Shown here: positions 21,469 to 33,286 of the stretch, in pieces
Layout: every line of letters starts with the position of its first letter
Numbering within the stretch: position 1 is the stretch's first letter
DNA from: Rhizodiscina lignyota
Lineage: Eukaryota > Ascomycota > Dothideomycetes > Aulographales > Rhizodiscinaceae
Assembly: GCA_010015805.1 (NCBI GenBank)
Contig: ML978121.1
Location: 3,968,001 to 4,032,000 of the forward strand
Direction of reading: 5' to 3'
Length of the DNA stretch: 64,000 nt
Notes under the pieces: model-generated
Told to the model about the DNA's origin: nothing
What the model saw: the letters and a program-made list of their open reading frames with translations, nothing else
Databases searched by the model: none
Translations under genes and position numbers: made by a program

Positions 21469-23320
21469 ATGGGAGACGAAATCATTCTAAAGGAGACGGA
21501 CCGACCAATCTCGCAAGACTCATATCCTCAGTCTCCCTCGAATCGTGCCAGTCGCAGCATCGATTTGATTGAAGCAGCTTCTCAAATCCGAGATTCCATG
21601 CCCCCATTCCCGACGACTGCTTCGACCTTTCATCTACCCGAAATGTATCAGCATATCACACCGTCTAAATCGCCTGACGACATCTCCATCATCCCTCTTC
21701 AACCTCAGTCCGATTCGAAGCCGCCAGACTCGTTGAGCGAGAAGTCCAGCCTGAGCTTTACTTCACTCCCTTCCTCGAGATATGACACTCCGCTGCCGGA
21801 ACCTCCTCCAGATCCAGTTGCAACGCCAGCTACCACCGGCCCTGGATTCTCCAAGTTGCACGAGGTGGCGTTCATCATCAACGTATGCCTGGCGCAATTC
21901 CTTAGCCTGGCAGCGCTTTCACAGACTGTCGCACCTCTTCCTATCATTGGCAACTACTTTAATGTCTCAGATCCAGGCACCTTGAGCTGGTTTACTGCAG
22001 CTTTCAGTCTGACAGTCGGCACATTTATACTCCCTTCTGGCCGTTTGGGAGACATGTTTGGTCACAAAATAGTCTTCATGTTTGGATGGGGTTGGTTATC
22101 TGTGTGGTCCATTGTAACTGGGTTTAGCTACTCATCTGGAGTGATTATGCTCAGCATATGTCGAGCAGTCCAAGGGATTGGGCCTGCTTTGATAGTTCCC
22201 AATGCAATGGCATTGATTGGCAGAACGTACCCTGTAGGCATGAAGCGAAGTCTCATCCTCTCGTGCTTTGGAGCCGCCGGGCCAACAGGCTTTGTCGTTG
22301 GCGCGGCTATCTCTTCTACTTTTGCGCAATTAATTTGTGAGTCAATTCCCCAATTACCATAACCTGTGAGGAATAACACTGATATTGTATTTAGGGTGGC
22401 CCTGGAGTTTTTGGGCATTAGCGATTATATCCATCTTCGTGTTGTTGATATCGTCCTTCATCCTTCCGTCAAAAGATCAAATTGCAAGCCTTGCACCTGC
22501 TTCACAAGGTCCACCCAAGCCTCCAGCAAAATTCGATTACCTCGGATCATTCACCGGCGTTTCGGGACTCGTACTTTTCAACTTTGCTTTGAACCAAGCT
22601 CCAATCGCCGGCTGGTCCGCACCTTATATACTGAATATGTTCTACCTTGGTACCATCCTCCTCATTGCTTTCGTCATCGTCGAGTTCCGCTTCGCCCAAC
22701 AACCACTTATACCACTTCACGGCCTCCAGAAGGAAGCATGGTTCACCCTCGTCTGCATCGCCTGCGGCTGGGGTAGCCACGGCATCTGGATCTACTACTT
22801 TTACCTCTTCCTCGAGAACGTCCGAGGCCATTCTGCGCTGCTTGCGACAGCTCAAATTGCGCCTGTAGCTATTTCCGGCGCCGCCTTTGCGCTTTCGACC
22901 GGTTACTTGCTCAAAAAAATGAATGCGGCATGGGTCATGTTCATCGCAATGTTCTGCTTCACTGCCGGCACCGTCCTCCTTGCTACCGCTCCAGTTGGAC
23001 AGACATACTGGCTCCAGACGTTCCTTTCTATCATCATCACGCCCGGAGGTATGAATCTGAGCTTCCCTGCGGGCATGATATTGTTGTCGAATGCGATGCC
23101 GCGAGAGCACCAGGGAATTGCTGCCAGCTTCGTCAGCACTATCGTCAACTATTCAATTTCTTGTGGTTTGGGTCTTGCAGCAACGATTGTGGTTGAAGCC
23201 AGCGATCATGGGACGAAGGCACTTCATGATTACCAAGAGGCGTTGTATTTTGGTATTGGACTGAGCGGATTGGGATTGATTATCTCGGTTTTCTTTGTTT
23301 GGCAATCAAGAAACGCTTAG
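21469..23320 (+). CDS. MFS transporter, DHA2/Atr1-like drug-efflux type
   Basis: Exons 21469..22336 and 22395..23320 are joined over a 58-nt intron to give 597 residues; the junction forms AQLI-WWPWSFWALAI. A hydrophilic, Ser/Pro-rich cytoplasmic tail of about 125 residues precedes 12-14 hydrophobic helices. The loop 2-3 motif A is present as GRLGDMFGHK. The fourth-helix region reads CRAVQGIGPALIVPNAMALIG, and FGAAGPTGFVVGA takes the place of antiporter motif C. This pattern is typical of fungal proton-coupled exporters related to aminotriazole resistance protein Atr1. Next to a reductase and a P450 it could export or import the compound they modify; the substrate is unknown. Confidence 0.88.
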
Positions 23321-23886
23321 ATTGAAACTGGGAGACGGGAACGCTTCTGCATTTCTCTGCAATTTACGATTTTCTTGGGACGGCGTCACGGTCATGAATC
23401 TTACGAGAGAAGAATTGCAGGACAGAAGACAAGGTTGATATTGCTCTGGAAGGTTCTGTAATTGTAATTTATAATACCCGGACTGATGTATAATCTTTTC
23501 AGAACGAAGCTCGTGGCTCGTCATTTTCTTCCCTCCGCCATAGACACTGGGGGCTGAAATAAGGAAGTACGATTGCCTCAGATGGTAAATTTGCACGCGA
23601 CAATGTCCAACTGATCGCTCAACCGAGAAACGAAAGAGATACAGACCTCGGTATCTAAATTCTATTTGAGCATTCCTTTCGCTCATATTCCCCTTGAAAT
23701 GGAAGTCTTTGAGCGTTAACCATAAATGTTGCCGGGCTTTGCCATTCCATGGAGGATCCCCCGCACGACGCTATGCCGATTGGAAATCCGCCCATTGGCA
23801 AGAGAAGATATTCTTACGCCTTTAAGAGCCATCAATCCGAGAGGAGAGAATATTGATCGATCCAAGAAAGAAGTTTGAACTTCACA

Positions 23887-25496
23887 ATGACGTCTCAAAT
23901 TGTTCATTCGAATGGCATCTACCATGGACTGCCGACGTTCCCCGAGAGCATCAAAGGGCTGACTGCGATTATTACCGGTTGGCACAAAATCGATTAAAAG
24001 TCTAAATCTGGATTGTCTAATATCAAATAGGATCAAATGGCATCAGTGGTTACCACATGCTGCGTGTTCTGGCACAAGCGCCGGAACGATGGACCAAAAT
24101 CTACTGTTTGTCTCGTCGACCTCCCGCCATCCCAGGTGGACTCCCGCCAAACGCAACGCACATTGCCTGCGATTTTCTCAAATCGCCCAAGGAGATTGCA
24201 GATGTGCTTACCAAAGAAGGCGTGAAGGCGGACCACGTTTTCTTCTACTCGTACGTGCAAGTCCCGCCGAAACCTGGCGGTGGCCTGTGGAGCGACAACG
24301 ATGAGATGTGCAGAGTCAACAAAGCGCTGCTGGCCAACTTCCTCGACGCCATGGAAATTGCTTCTATCAAGCCTAAGCGCATTATGCTGCAAACGGGAGC
24401 GAAGAACTACGGCGTGCATCTTGGCCCTACGAAAATGCCAGTAGAGGAGTGGGATCCACGTGTTGAACTGGAGCCGAACTTCTACTATCCTCAAGAAGAT
24501 GTGCTATGGGAGTATTGCAAAAAGCGCGATATCGGCTGGGCAATTGGAATGCCCGCGTCAATATGGGGTGCAGTGCCAGATGCCGCCATGAACGTTGGCT
24601 TGCCGCTGGCCATCTATGCGACTGTGTGCAAGCACCTGAATGAGCCGCTTGCTTTCTTCGGTGATCAGGCGGCGTGGCAGGCTGTGGTTGTGCAGTCAAG
24701 CGCCATGATGAACGGATACCTGGAAGAGTGGGCAGTGCTTACTGAAGCTGCGACGAATCAGAAATTCAACGCTTGTGATAATAGCGCGTTTTCTAACGAG
24801 AGCTTTTGGCCAAGGTTTGCGGGGTGGTATGGTATTGACTGGACGGGACCACAGACAGAGGGATTGAAGGAAGCGGAATGGGGATATGACCCGCCACCAC
24901 GAGGGTACGTCAGCTGTTCCTTCGTTGCTTGTTTCAGCTCGGCCGGTTGCTCCTGACCGCCAAGCTGAAGGAGAGTATTTAATTCGACAAGAATGGTATG
25001 ATACGTAGTCTTCAATAGTTGCTAACAACCCATCTCGTAGATACGGTGCGAGAGGAAAATCGCGGTGGAGCTTTACGCTTGTTGAATGGGCAAACAAGCC
25101 TGAAGTCCAGAAAGCCTGGAACGAGATAGCGCAGCAGCATGATTTGGTGTTGAAAGAGTTGACGGATATTGACCGAATCTTTGGGTTTGGCCAAAGATTT
25201 GTGATTCGAGGAGGAAGCTTTATCATGAGGTGAGTTAATCTTGCACATGGCAGGTCATGAACTGTCGGATAGGATACTTTGAAACTCCACGAAGATCGTG
25301 ATGGCTGATGTGTGACCTCTACTTTAGCATGGACAAATCCCGAAAACTTGGCTGGCACGGGTTCGTAGACTCGACAGAGTGCATTTTGGAGGTCTTTCAG
25401 GACTTTGTGGGGCTTAAGATGATCCCTCCGCTGCCGTTGAAAGAAGTGAAGTTTCTATAGGTTGGAGGAACTCGGATATCGCTGATTACAGATGAC
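23887..25496 (+). CDS. PRISE-type short-chain reductase (SDR75E-like)
   Basis: Exons 23887..23977, 24031..24904, 25041..25229 and 25328..25496 give 440 residues; introns are 53, 136 and 98 nt. The first junction makes the Rossmann loop TGSNGISG (residues 30-37). A family-typical TGAKNYGVH (K155) and NFYYPQEDVLWEY (Y183) supply the catalytic Lys and Tyr of progesterone 5-beta-reductase/iridoid-synthase enzymes. These use NADPH to reduce activated C=C bonds. The end (GWHGFVDSTECILEVFQDF) is conserved, but the last 18 or so residues depend on a run of four A at 25440-25443: with three A the protein would end in a family-like KEVKFL. It lies between the MFS and P450 genes, same strand. Confidence 0.85.
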
Positions 25497-26306
25497 ATGC
25501 TCCCGTTGCTTTGTATGAGAACTAAAGCGGCGTATGAGCTTTGATACTGTGTGTTGCTGAGAATGTTTGCATGAAAGTTGTGAATTGAGTTGCCGTTCCA
25601 GCCGCTTACATACCTATGTATGTACAGTGGTACGGTAAGGACTTCAAAAGAGAGAGCACACTTAAAGCAGCAATAGCTGTATACGTTTGGTGGAGCAGTG
25701 GAACCATGCTGAGACAGATACAGAACATGTCGTAATTCGCCACAGCCGTGAAAATTGCTGTCGGTTGCAGATCCTGGTGGCGATCATATAAATGAGGTTA
25801 GTCGAAGCACTGCTAGGTCAGAAATAGCATAAGCAGAAGGCCAAACGTTCTCCCTACCAACGTCAACACGACAACCTATTGGATGATTGCTTGGCCGTCC
25901 ATGGCATACTCGGACTGGCCCAGTCAGCAACTACAATACTACTATATCGCCCAGTAAGTGCTTTGGAATCGTAGAGATACGTCTATGGCGTTGGAGTCGA
26001 GCATTATTCCAAATTGGTCCTGGTCGGATACGGCAATTTTCAGCCCGTCTATCTTCAGGAATTCAAGGGTTTGCAGCTGAGGAGTTAAAAGTACAGTGTT
26101 TGGAGTAAGTGATTCATGCTCCACTAGTAAGATGGCTCGGCGGAAAGGTTCGTAGATCAAATGACGCTCTGACGTACAAATCTTATTCGGACGAGTAGCC
26201 ATGGTAAGACGCGACCTTCATATATACATATGGACTAGTCGCATCCCAAGTTCTTACCCAGTGAGCCAGTTTCCATGCTGGATACTTCAATTTCAAGAAT
26301 TCGATC
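25497..26306. other. Intergenic, promoter of the P450 gene
   Basis: About 0.8 kb between two same-strand genes. No open frame with coding character. Confidence 0.4.
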
Positions 26307-28071
26307 ATGTATATTCTTCTCTTGTTCCCGGCCTTGGCCGCTCTGGTATTCATTCGTTTCCTCTACAATGTCTTCAGACACGACCTTTACTGGATCCCAG
26401 GCCCATTCTTCGTTCGATTTTCGAATATATGGCGCTTCATTGAGATGTACAGGGCCAGATATGCCGACAATGCGGTTGCTTTACATCACAAGTACGGCAA
26501 GATTGTCAGGACCGGCCCGAACCATGTCTCTGTAGCGGACCCCGATATGATAGACCAGATTTATGGTCACAGACAGGACTATCCAAAGGTCAGCTTTCGT
26601 CAGCTCAGCTCTCGTCGGATATGCGTTTCGTAGTGGCTGACGTGCAACTCTTCAGAGCGATATGGTTGTCCCGTGGCAGAAGGTAGTAAATGGCAAGATC
26701 ATGACAGGTATCGTGGACACGCGAGACAGGAAGAGGCACTCGGAGTTGAAGCGGCCCGTAGCCAGCATCTACTCAATGTCGAGTATTGCGAATGCGGAAG
26801 ACTTCATATCCGACACCATCGCATATTTCGTAAAGCGGCTAGACGAGTCGTTCATCAGCGGTCTTTCCGGAGAGCGGAAGGTTCCAATGGCAGCTTGGGT
26901 TCAGTACTGTATGTCGAGCAGGCAAGAGTTATCAACATCTGCCATGTAACTAACGGGTTCAGTTGCTTTTGACGCAATTGGCGAATTAACAATCAGCCGA
27001 CGCTTCGGTTTCCTGGAGACTGGCGCTGATCCTGAAGACCAACTTGGTCAAATTGATCGAGAACTGGAATACCGAGCAGTTGTAAGATATATTCAACCAA
27101 TCATGTCTTCTCTCCCTGACTAGTGAGATAAAGATTGGCACAATGCCCTGGACGCACTACCTCATCAAAGGGAATTGGTTTTACAGACGTTTCATCGAAC
27201 CAACTACGGGTTTTATCCTCAAAGCCTCCAATCTCATTAAAGACAGAGCTGTAAATGGCTCAACACATCCTGAGCGACGCGATATGATGGCTCGCTTCAT
27301 TGAGGCGCAGAAAGCTCATCCGGACATTGTAGACGACAATGTACTGCGGGCATATATTACGACAAACTTGGTAGCTGGATCTGATACAACTGCTGTTGTT
27401 ATGCGTGCCGCGATATACTACGCCATTCGGAATCCGCACGTAATGAAACGAGTACAGCAGGAACTTGACGATAACAACGTAACATACCCGCTTCAGTACA
27501 AGACCTCTATAGCGCTTCCATACGTTGACGCATTCATTAACGAGGTGCTGCGGTACCACCCAGTCGCGAGTATCCCACTTGAGCGCGTCGTTCCGCCGGA
27601 GGGCATGCCGACTCCTTTTGGCCATAGATTGCCAGGTGGTGTAGTTGTAAGCATGACACCATGGGTCACGAATTTTGACACGGAAATTTTTGGCGTCGAT
27701 GCGGAAAAATTCAATCCGGAAAGGTGGCTTCAAGGAGAGAAGGAGTCGCATGAGGCATCTAAGCATCGATTGTCAGTGATGCGAGCTAATGAGTTTTCGT
27801 TCAGCAAAGGGCCCCGGAAGTGTCTCGGTATTCATGTCGCGCAGCAGGAGTTATGGAAATGTATCCCGACGCTACTTGGATTGTTCGATGTGAGTGATGC
27901 TCAGCGAAGATTATGTGATGTAAAGCTGACCTTTCGTTCCAGATAACGCTTGCGGAGCCACAGAAGGAATGGAAGGTGAAGAAGCAGTTCGTGTCAAAAC
28001 AGTCCGAGATGGACGTGATCCTGCAGTGGAGACCGGGTAAGAGCCTGAAAGACGTGTCGCATTTACCATGA
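26307..28071 (+). CDS. Cytochrome P450 monooxygenase, pisatin-demethylase-like
   Basis: Five exons (26307..26588, 26656..26908, 26963..27081, 27134..27889, 27943..28071) give 512 residues. An N-terminal membrane anchor (MYILLLFPALAALVFIRFLY) implies ER location. The I-helix reads AGSDTTA (299-305), the ExxR pair is E355/R358, then FNPERW, and the haem loop is FSKGPRKCLG with thiolate ligand C448. For intron 3 the first AG (27122) is too close to the CTGAC branch site. I used the AAG at 27131-27133, which restores the family-like AVIGTMPW. Relatives are pisatin-demethylase-like (CYP57-type) enzymes acting on plant or fungal secondary metabolites; the substrate here is unknown. A reductase partner would be encoded elsewhere. 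Confidence 0.88.
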
Positions 28072-28176
28072 TGACTATATTTGATGCTGGACTATATTTG
28101 CAACGGAGAGATTGGTAAGCTTGTAAATTTGATCAACTGAATATCTATCAGCAGACTGTTTATGAAGAGCTGAGCT

Positions 28177-29576
28177 TCATTGGGACATTTTCGCCCCTGG
28201 TATCGACAGGATTTTTCTCAAGTCTAATTCATACCGAGCTTTGTTTTGATCAAGAGCCCACTTGACCGCCTCCCAGACACCAGGCTGAATGGTTTTTGGA
28301 CTCCATGCCGGCTCACCGTTCTGATAAACGCCGGTTCGGACGAGAATTGACTCCCACGTCGTACCCAATGGACTCTTGTACGAATTCGCACCTCTGATAT
28401 CGCTTTCCGGGTTGTCGCCGACCATGTACACTTTCTGTAATGGAGGAACTTCCCCGTCTATTTGGTTACTAAACAGATGCTTGCGGTGCGAATTGAGTCT
28501 CCGCTCCGCAAATTCGTAAGTCATTCGATACGGTTTGCCAATCAGAGTTTTGTACAGTTCAACGTTTCGCTCGGGGCCACCCGTTACAGCAGTCCATAAG
28601 CCTTCCATCGCTTCCCGAAATCCGCCTTGGCCGAGCCGAGGCAGGTGGTATTTTGCAGCCCACCACAAATCAGGGTTGGAGTAGAACAAGGGTGGTTGAC
28701 CATCCTGCAGATATCCATGGTTGGGGGCCTTTATGTCACCGTTTCTGGGAGACATTGTGCCGAGAATTCCCTTGTGAGAGAGAAGTATATCGAGAATTAT
28801 GGTCGCGTCCAAGCCCCAATCGCGTGGGTCATTGTATACAAAGATGGCATCAATTTTCAACGAGTCGGAAGGGCTGTCTTGAAGTATCGGCTTCGGTAAT
28901 GGTCTGGCGAATGGTTGGTAGTACGGTAGGAATTGCGTCGAGAATGGCCATATCTCTGGATACGCGCAAAAGATGTCGCCCGGAATCACGACAGACTTGA
29001 AGCCATACCTGGGGCAATTTAGTCTCTGCCAAAAGCGTAGGAGAATCGCACAGATGCCCACTTCTCTGCAACGTATCTGCACTTGTCACCGTCTCCCCCA
29101 CAAACCAAGATAGTCTTATCCTTATACTGGTCCAAATCCGCGAATGGTGTATGGCTTTGCACAAACATGGTTGTATCCAACGGCACCTTCAGCTTTGCAG
29201 TCAGGTCTGCAACTCTTTCCTCCTCCGGCTTTCCCCCGCCATTCGTCAGGAGGATGAACGGTATCCGCTGGTGTTGCAGAAACGAGAGCGCATCCGGCGC
29301 GTTGGGTAGAGGGTCATTGCTTCGAACGAGTACACCGTCTATGCTAGCAACGGTGAGAACTCGAAACGATCAGGCCAATTGTAACATCTTTTGAGGCATC
29401 GCTTACTCGAATGCGAAGGCAAAGTCAGGTATCTTCGGCGACGCAGTGGAGAAGGACTTTTCGTAACGTCGGGATGGGGACAAAACAGGCCGCCATATTG
29501 AGACGCGCTCGCTGTGATGGCTTGATCTGGTGTTATAAGAGGTGACTAATCGCTGCAGCGGACGACATGCGGCCAT
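28177..29576 (-). CDS. HAD-superfamily hydrolase, mitochondrial YKR070W/CECR5 type
   Basis: Exons complement(29576..29407, 29343..29062, 29008..28177) give 427 residues; introns are 63 and 53 nt. The first 45 or so residues are rich in Arg/Ser and lack acids, as in a mitochondrial presequence. The first junction creates motif I FAFDIDGVL (nucleophile D57, D59). LLTNGGGKPEEER is motif II. VYMVGDNPESDIRGAN carries the magnesium-binding acids. The layout is that of the CECR5/YKR070W group (TIGR01456), which has no settled substrate. An ATG at 29678 in the same frame is an alternative start. The gene converges on the P450 and is divergent from the Zn2Cys6 regulator, so it may be a bystander of the cluster. 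Confidence 0.85.
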
Positions 29577-29815
29577 TGAAGGGGCATTGGATGCTTGTAA
29601 TGCGCAATTTAAAGGTTCAAAAGTAAGAGACGGAGATATCAGTTTATGCGGAGGAACATGGGTTATGTCCGACTTCATGATTCATGCATCGGCTTACGCA
29701 TGGATTATGTCAGCCTCGTGGCGAGACGTAAGGAGTTGATGCCTTTGCGACTTCACATATCCCTCATGGAAGTGACCTGAGGATTGAAGGAGACATTGCA
29801 GAACAAGCCGCCAAC
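29577..29815. promoter_or_regulatory. Divergent promoter region (HAD hydrolase / Zn2Cys6 regulator)
   Basis: 239 bp lie between the two start codons used here (138 bp if the upstream HAD ATG is used). No operator was assigned. Confidence 0.4.
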
Positions 29816-32189
29816 ATGCCAGATGCCTCAGCGCTTGATCTGCTGGCCCATCAACAGCAGAAGAGGGCCCGAGCTCAGCTCTCTTGCACCGCATGTCGTG
29901 TCGGCAAGCTGAAATGCAACCGAGCCCACCCGGCCTGTGATCAGTGTATCAAGAGGAACAAGGAGTCTTCATGTCAATATATTGCTGCTCCCCCAAGGAA
30001 GAAGCCAAATCAGAGCATGAAAGAGCGGATCAAGCATCTGGAGAATCTCGTGGTTGAACTGTACAATTCGAACAACTCCGAGTCACCAGAGTCAGATCCT
30101 TCTGCGAACGGATCCAAGTCTACACCTTCGCAAAATGAATCACCTGCGAATGGTTTGAACAGTGCTCAGCGGCCCTCCGCGCAACAAAGCTGGACTGTTG
30201 AAAGTGACGAGAACAACAATGCTTTTGGTCGCATGAAGATTAGCAAGACGGAAAGCAAATATGTCGGCGGGTCGCACTGGGAGGCCATTCTCGACAATAT
30301 CGCCGAAGTCCGAGCAGCGCTTGATGAGCCTGAAGATGGACCTGAAGGAGTAAGTGCGTCGCCAGCGTCATCAGATCAAACAGCTGCGACCTTTCCAGTT
30401 CAGAGCCTTCTAAATCCAAATCCCAATATCAAGCCGACAAGGGCAGATCTCATCCGAGCATTACCATCACGCCCGCGTGCTGATTCGCTTGTTGCCGGAT
30501 TCTTCAACTCTCAGAGTCCTACCGTAGTTGCCATCCATGGGCCGACTTTCCAGAAAGAGTACCAGGAGTTCTGGGGGAACCCGGATTCAAGGTCTCTCCA
30601 GTGGCTAGCAGTACTCTTCGGTATCATATCCCTCACATCTCGACAGGAAGATTATGGTGTCTCGCATTTCCGCGCACCTAAAGGCCAGACCTCAGAAGAG
30701 ACTCGAAAGTACCACAGCATGGCCGCATCTGCGATCATTCTGTCCAATTATATGCGGCCAGCTGAGGGCATCTGTGAGGCAATCATGTTGTACACGGAAG
30801 GCGTCTACATGGATACGGAACATGAAGATGACCACCTCGAAGTTTGGCTGTTGCTTGGCCTTAACATCCGTGTGTCCCTTCGAATGGGCTATCACCGTGA
30901 TGGCGGCAATCATACGAAAATCAGTGCTTTCCTGAGCGAGATGAGAAGAAGGCAGTGGTCTCTGCTCTACCAGTTCGACGTCTTGTTATCTTTCGAAATG
31001 GGCCTCCCAGGGATGATGCTGCAGACAGCGCAAGATGTCAAACCGCCATCAAACCTCTTTGATCGCGATTTCACTTCAGAATCTGATCCGCTCCCTCCAG
31101 GTCGACCAGATGACGAGCTGACCCCGTGCTCATATAGCCGAACTAAATCTCGAATAGCCAAGGCTTTCGGAAAGATTGCGGAACATTCACATGCCATCAA
31201 TCCGCCCTCACGTTCGGAAGTGCTTATGCTAGACAAGGAGCTCCAGGAAGCTTCCGATGCGATTCCTCCGGCACTTCGTGTGCGTTCTCTCGAAGATTCC
31301 ATCACGGACCCAGCCGGTCTTGTAATGTGCCGATTCAATCTCGATCTTCTCGTTCAAAAGTCCAGGTGCTTATTACACCGCCGCGTCCTGACTGAAGCCG
31401 GATCGGGCGAGTTCGTTGATTACTCTCGCTCAAACTGTATCGATGCTGCAATCAAGCTCTTGGAACAGTTGGCACGCGTTGACGCTGCGTGTGAGAAGAA
31501 GATGATGCCTCGTGGATGGTACATCTCCAGTCTCAACGTCCATGATTTCTTGCTGGCTTCGATGGTCCTCAGTCTCGAACTCGACCGCCGACTCAAGGCC
31601 TTGCCAGAGAATGGCGATGCTGTGTCAGGATCCCAAGATCTCGAGGAAATGAGGAGCATGCTCGAAACGACGTATCAGATCTGGCAGAAGCCGATGCATC
31701 GCTCTGCAGAGACTCAGAAGGCCTCGAAGGTAGTATTGCTCATGTTGAGCAAGGTTGCTCGGTCGGCGCGACTGAAAAAGAAGCCGACTGAGCACGACAT
31801 CCCGACGCCGTACTCGGGTTTGAAAGGACCTTTCACGGCACAGTCTCCGATGATGCGGCAGAGCCCAGCCCAGCAGGCTCAGGATATCCTGACCAATCCC
31901 TTCACATATGGTCCGCGCCCCGAAGACGGTATCGTGCCGATGTCGATGGACTTTGGCGAGCTTGATCAGTTCACGCCGATTGGGGAGATGTTTGATATGC
32001 CGATGGATCTTGACTGGGTGAGTAATGGAGCTTCTTCGCGTACAGTTCTTCGGGCAACTGCTGACCTCTTATCTCCAGAGCACTTGGGACACGTATATAT
32101 TTGGGCAACACCCTGCTCCAAACATGGTCCAGCGTTATGCGAATGTCCTCGATGGATCGTTGACGGATATGCCACCGCCATTACCATAG
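29816..32189 (+). CDS. Zn2Cys6 fungal transcription factor
   Basis: Exons 29816..32017 and 32079..32189 are joined over a 61-nt intron, giving 770 residues. The binuclear cluster is C24-x2-C27-x6-C34-x6-C41-x2-C44-x8-C53, followed by a basic linker and a dimerisation helix (KERIKHLENLVVELY). Residues about 230-560 form the fungal-specific regulatory domain (GPTFQKEYQEFW, LLGLNIRVSLRMGYHRDGG). The C-terminus is acidic/hydrophobic (FGELDQFTPIGEMFDMPMDLDW), as in activation regions. Such proteins usually bind CGG triplets near their target genes. Its place beside the MFS/reductase/P450 run makes it a candidate pathway regulator. Without the intron the frame runs on to 32209 with a poorer tail. 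Confidence 0.9.
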
Positions 32190-33286
32190 TGAAGCAGCAA
32201 TCGGCCTAGCCTCAAGATATACACCAAGTCCAATACGCAGTGTCCTCGTCGCTTATGTCGATCCCTGATCCTGCTTCTTGCCAAGTTCGTTGGTGCGCCG
32301 CATGCAACGTGGTCGGATAATAACGGCAAACGCGATAGCAAATGCGCGCCCAAGAGTACCTACCGATTCTGGTGTAGACGAGCCGATCATCAAGAACTCT
32401 GCATTCGATTGATGACTTGCACGGGACAATATAGCATTAGGAGGGTGCTAGTGGGAGGAAGTCGACCTCGAGAATGACAGAGTAATGGAGCCCGATGTAG
32501 TTCGGAAAGGTGTCGCTCAAATGAGTTTCGCTCTTCAACACATGCAAGAGCATTTCTTGAAGCCGGATATGATGTGCTATGAATAGTAACCATTCGCAGA
32601 TGTTCGGGATCCTGTTAAGGCGTCAATTTTCGCAAGTCTGCACGAATATAATGACTGGACTCTAGTTCCAATTGATTGGTACCTCGACATGCAAGCGAAG
32701 TGCAGTATTCAACGCAGTTGCGCTGAGAGAATCCGACTTCTTTAGGCCTTGACGTGCTACATTTAGAGGGTCTGACCGTCATGGAATTGGTAGTGACGTG
32801 CAACGAGATTTTGTCTGTCATGCTCCTGAAGGTCCTCCTAGCGCTTGGCGAAGTTGCGTCAAGGGAATTCAAAGTTAAGTAAAATTCACTCACCACTCGT
32901 ACACTCTCACCACGTAAACACCCACACATCTTCCTCTACTCTTTACCTATATTATTCATAGTTGAAAATGCGTCACTCTGTTATGCCAAGTACGATATGT
33001 AAGATCATAACACGTGACCAAGGGCGCCGCAGACGACGCCAAAGGAAGCACCTGACACTGGGTAAACGAGTGAAAAAAGCGTCATAAGAATCAGATTCCC
33101 TATCTTCCTTTCGCTCTAATTATGGCACAGAATTTGGGATGCTTGTACGGCGTAAGGAGTTCATTTAAACATTACAGCTTGCCCAGCGGCCAGCTATTTT
33201 GTGACCCTCAAGACAGCCAAACATTGAACGAATCCAAACAACCGTCTCAAATGGCGTATGAACGCTAATTATTATGGTGTCTAGCA
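32190..33286. other. Intergenic
   Basis: About 1.1 kb between convergent gene ends. No coding frame of note on either strand. This marks the right border of the accessory segment. Confidence 0.4.

Noticed and set aside
22547-23110. 187-codon minus-strand frame inside the MFS gene
   Set aside because: Charged, domain-free shadow of membrane-helix codons on the real strand.
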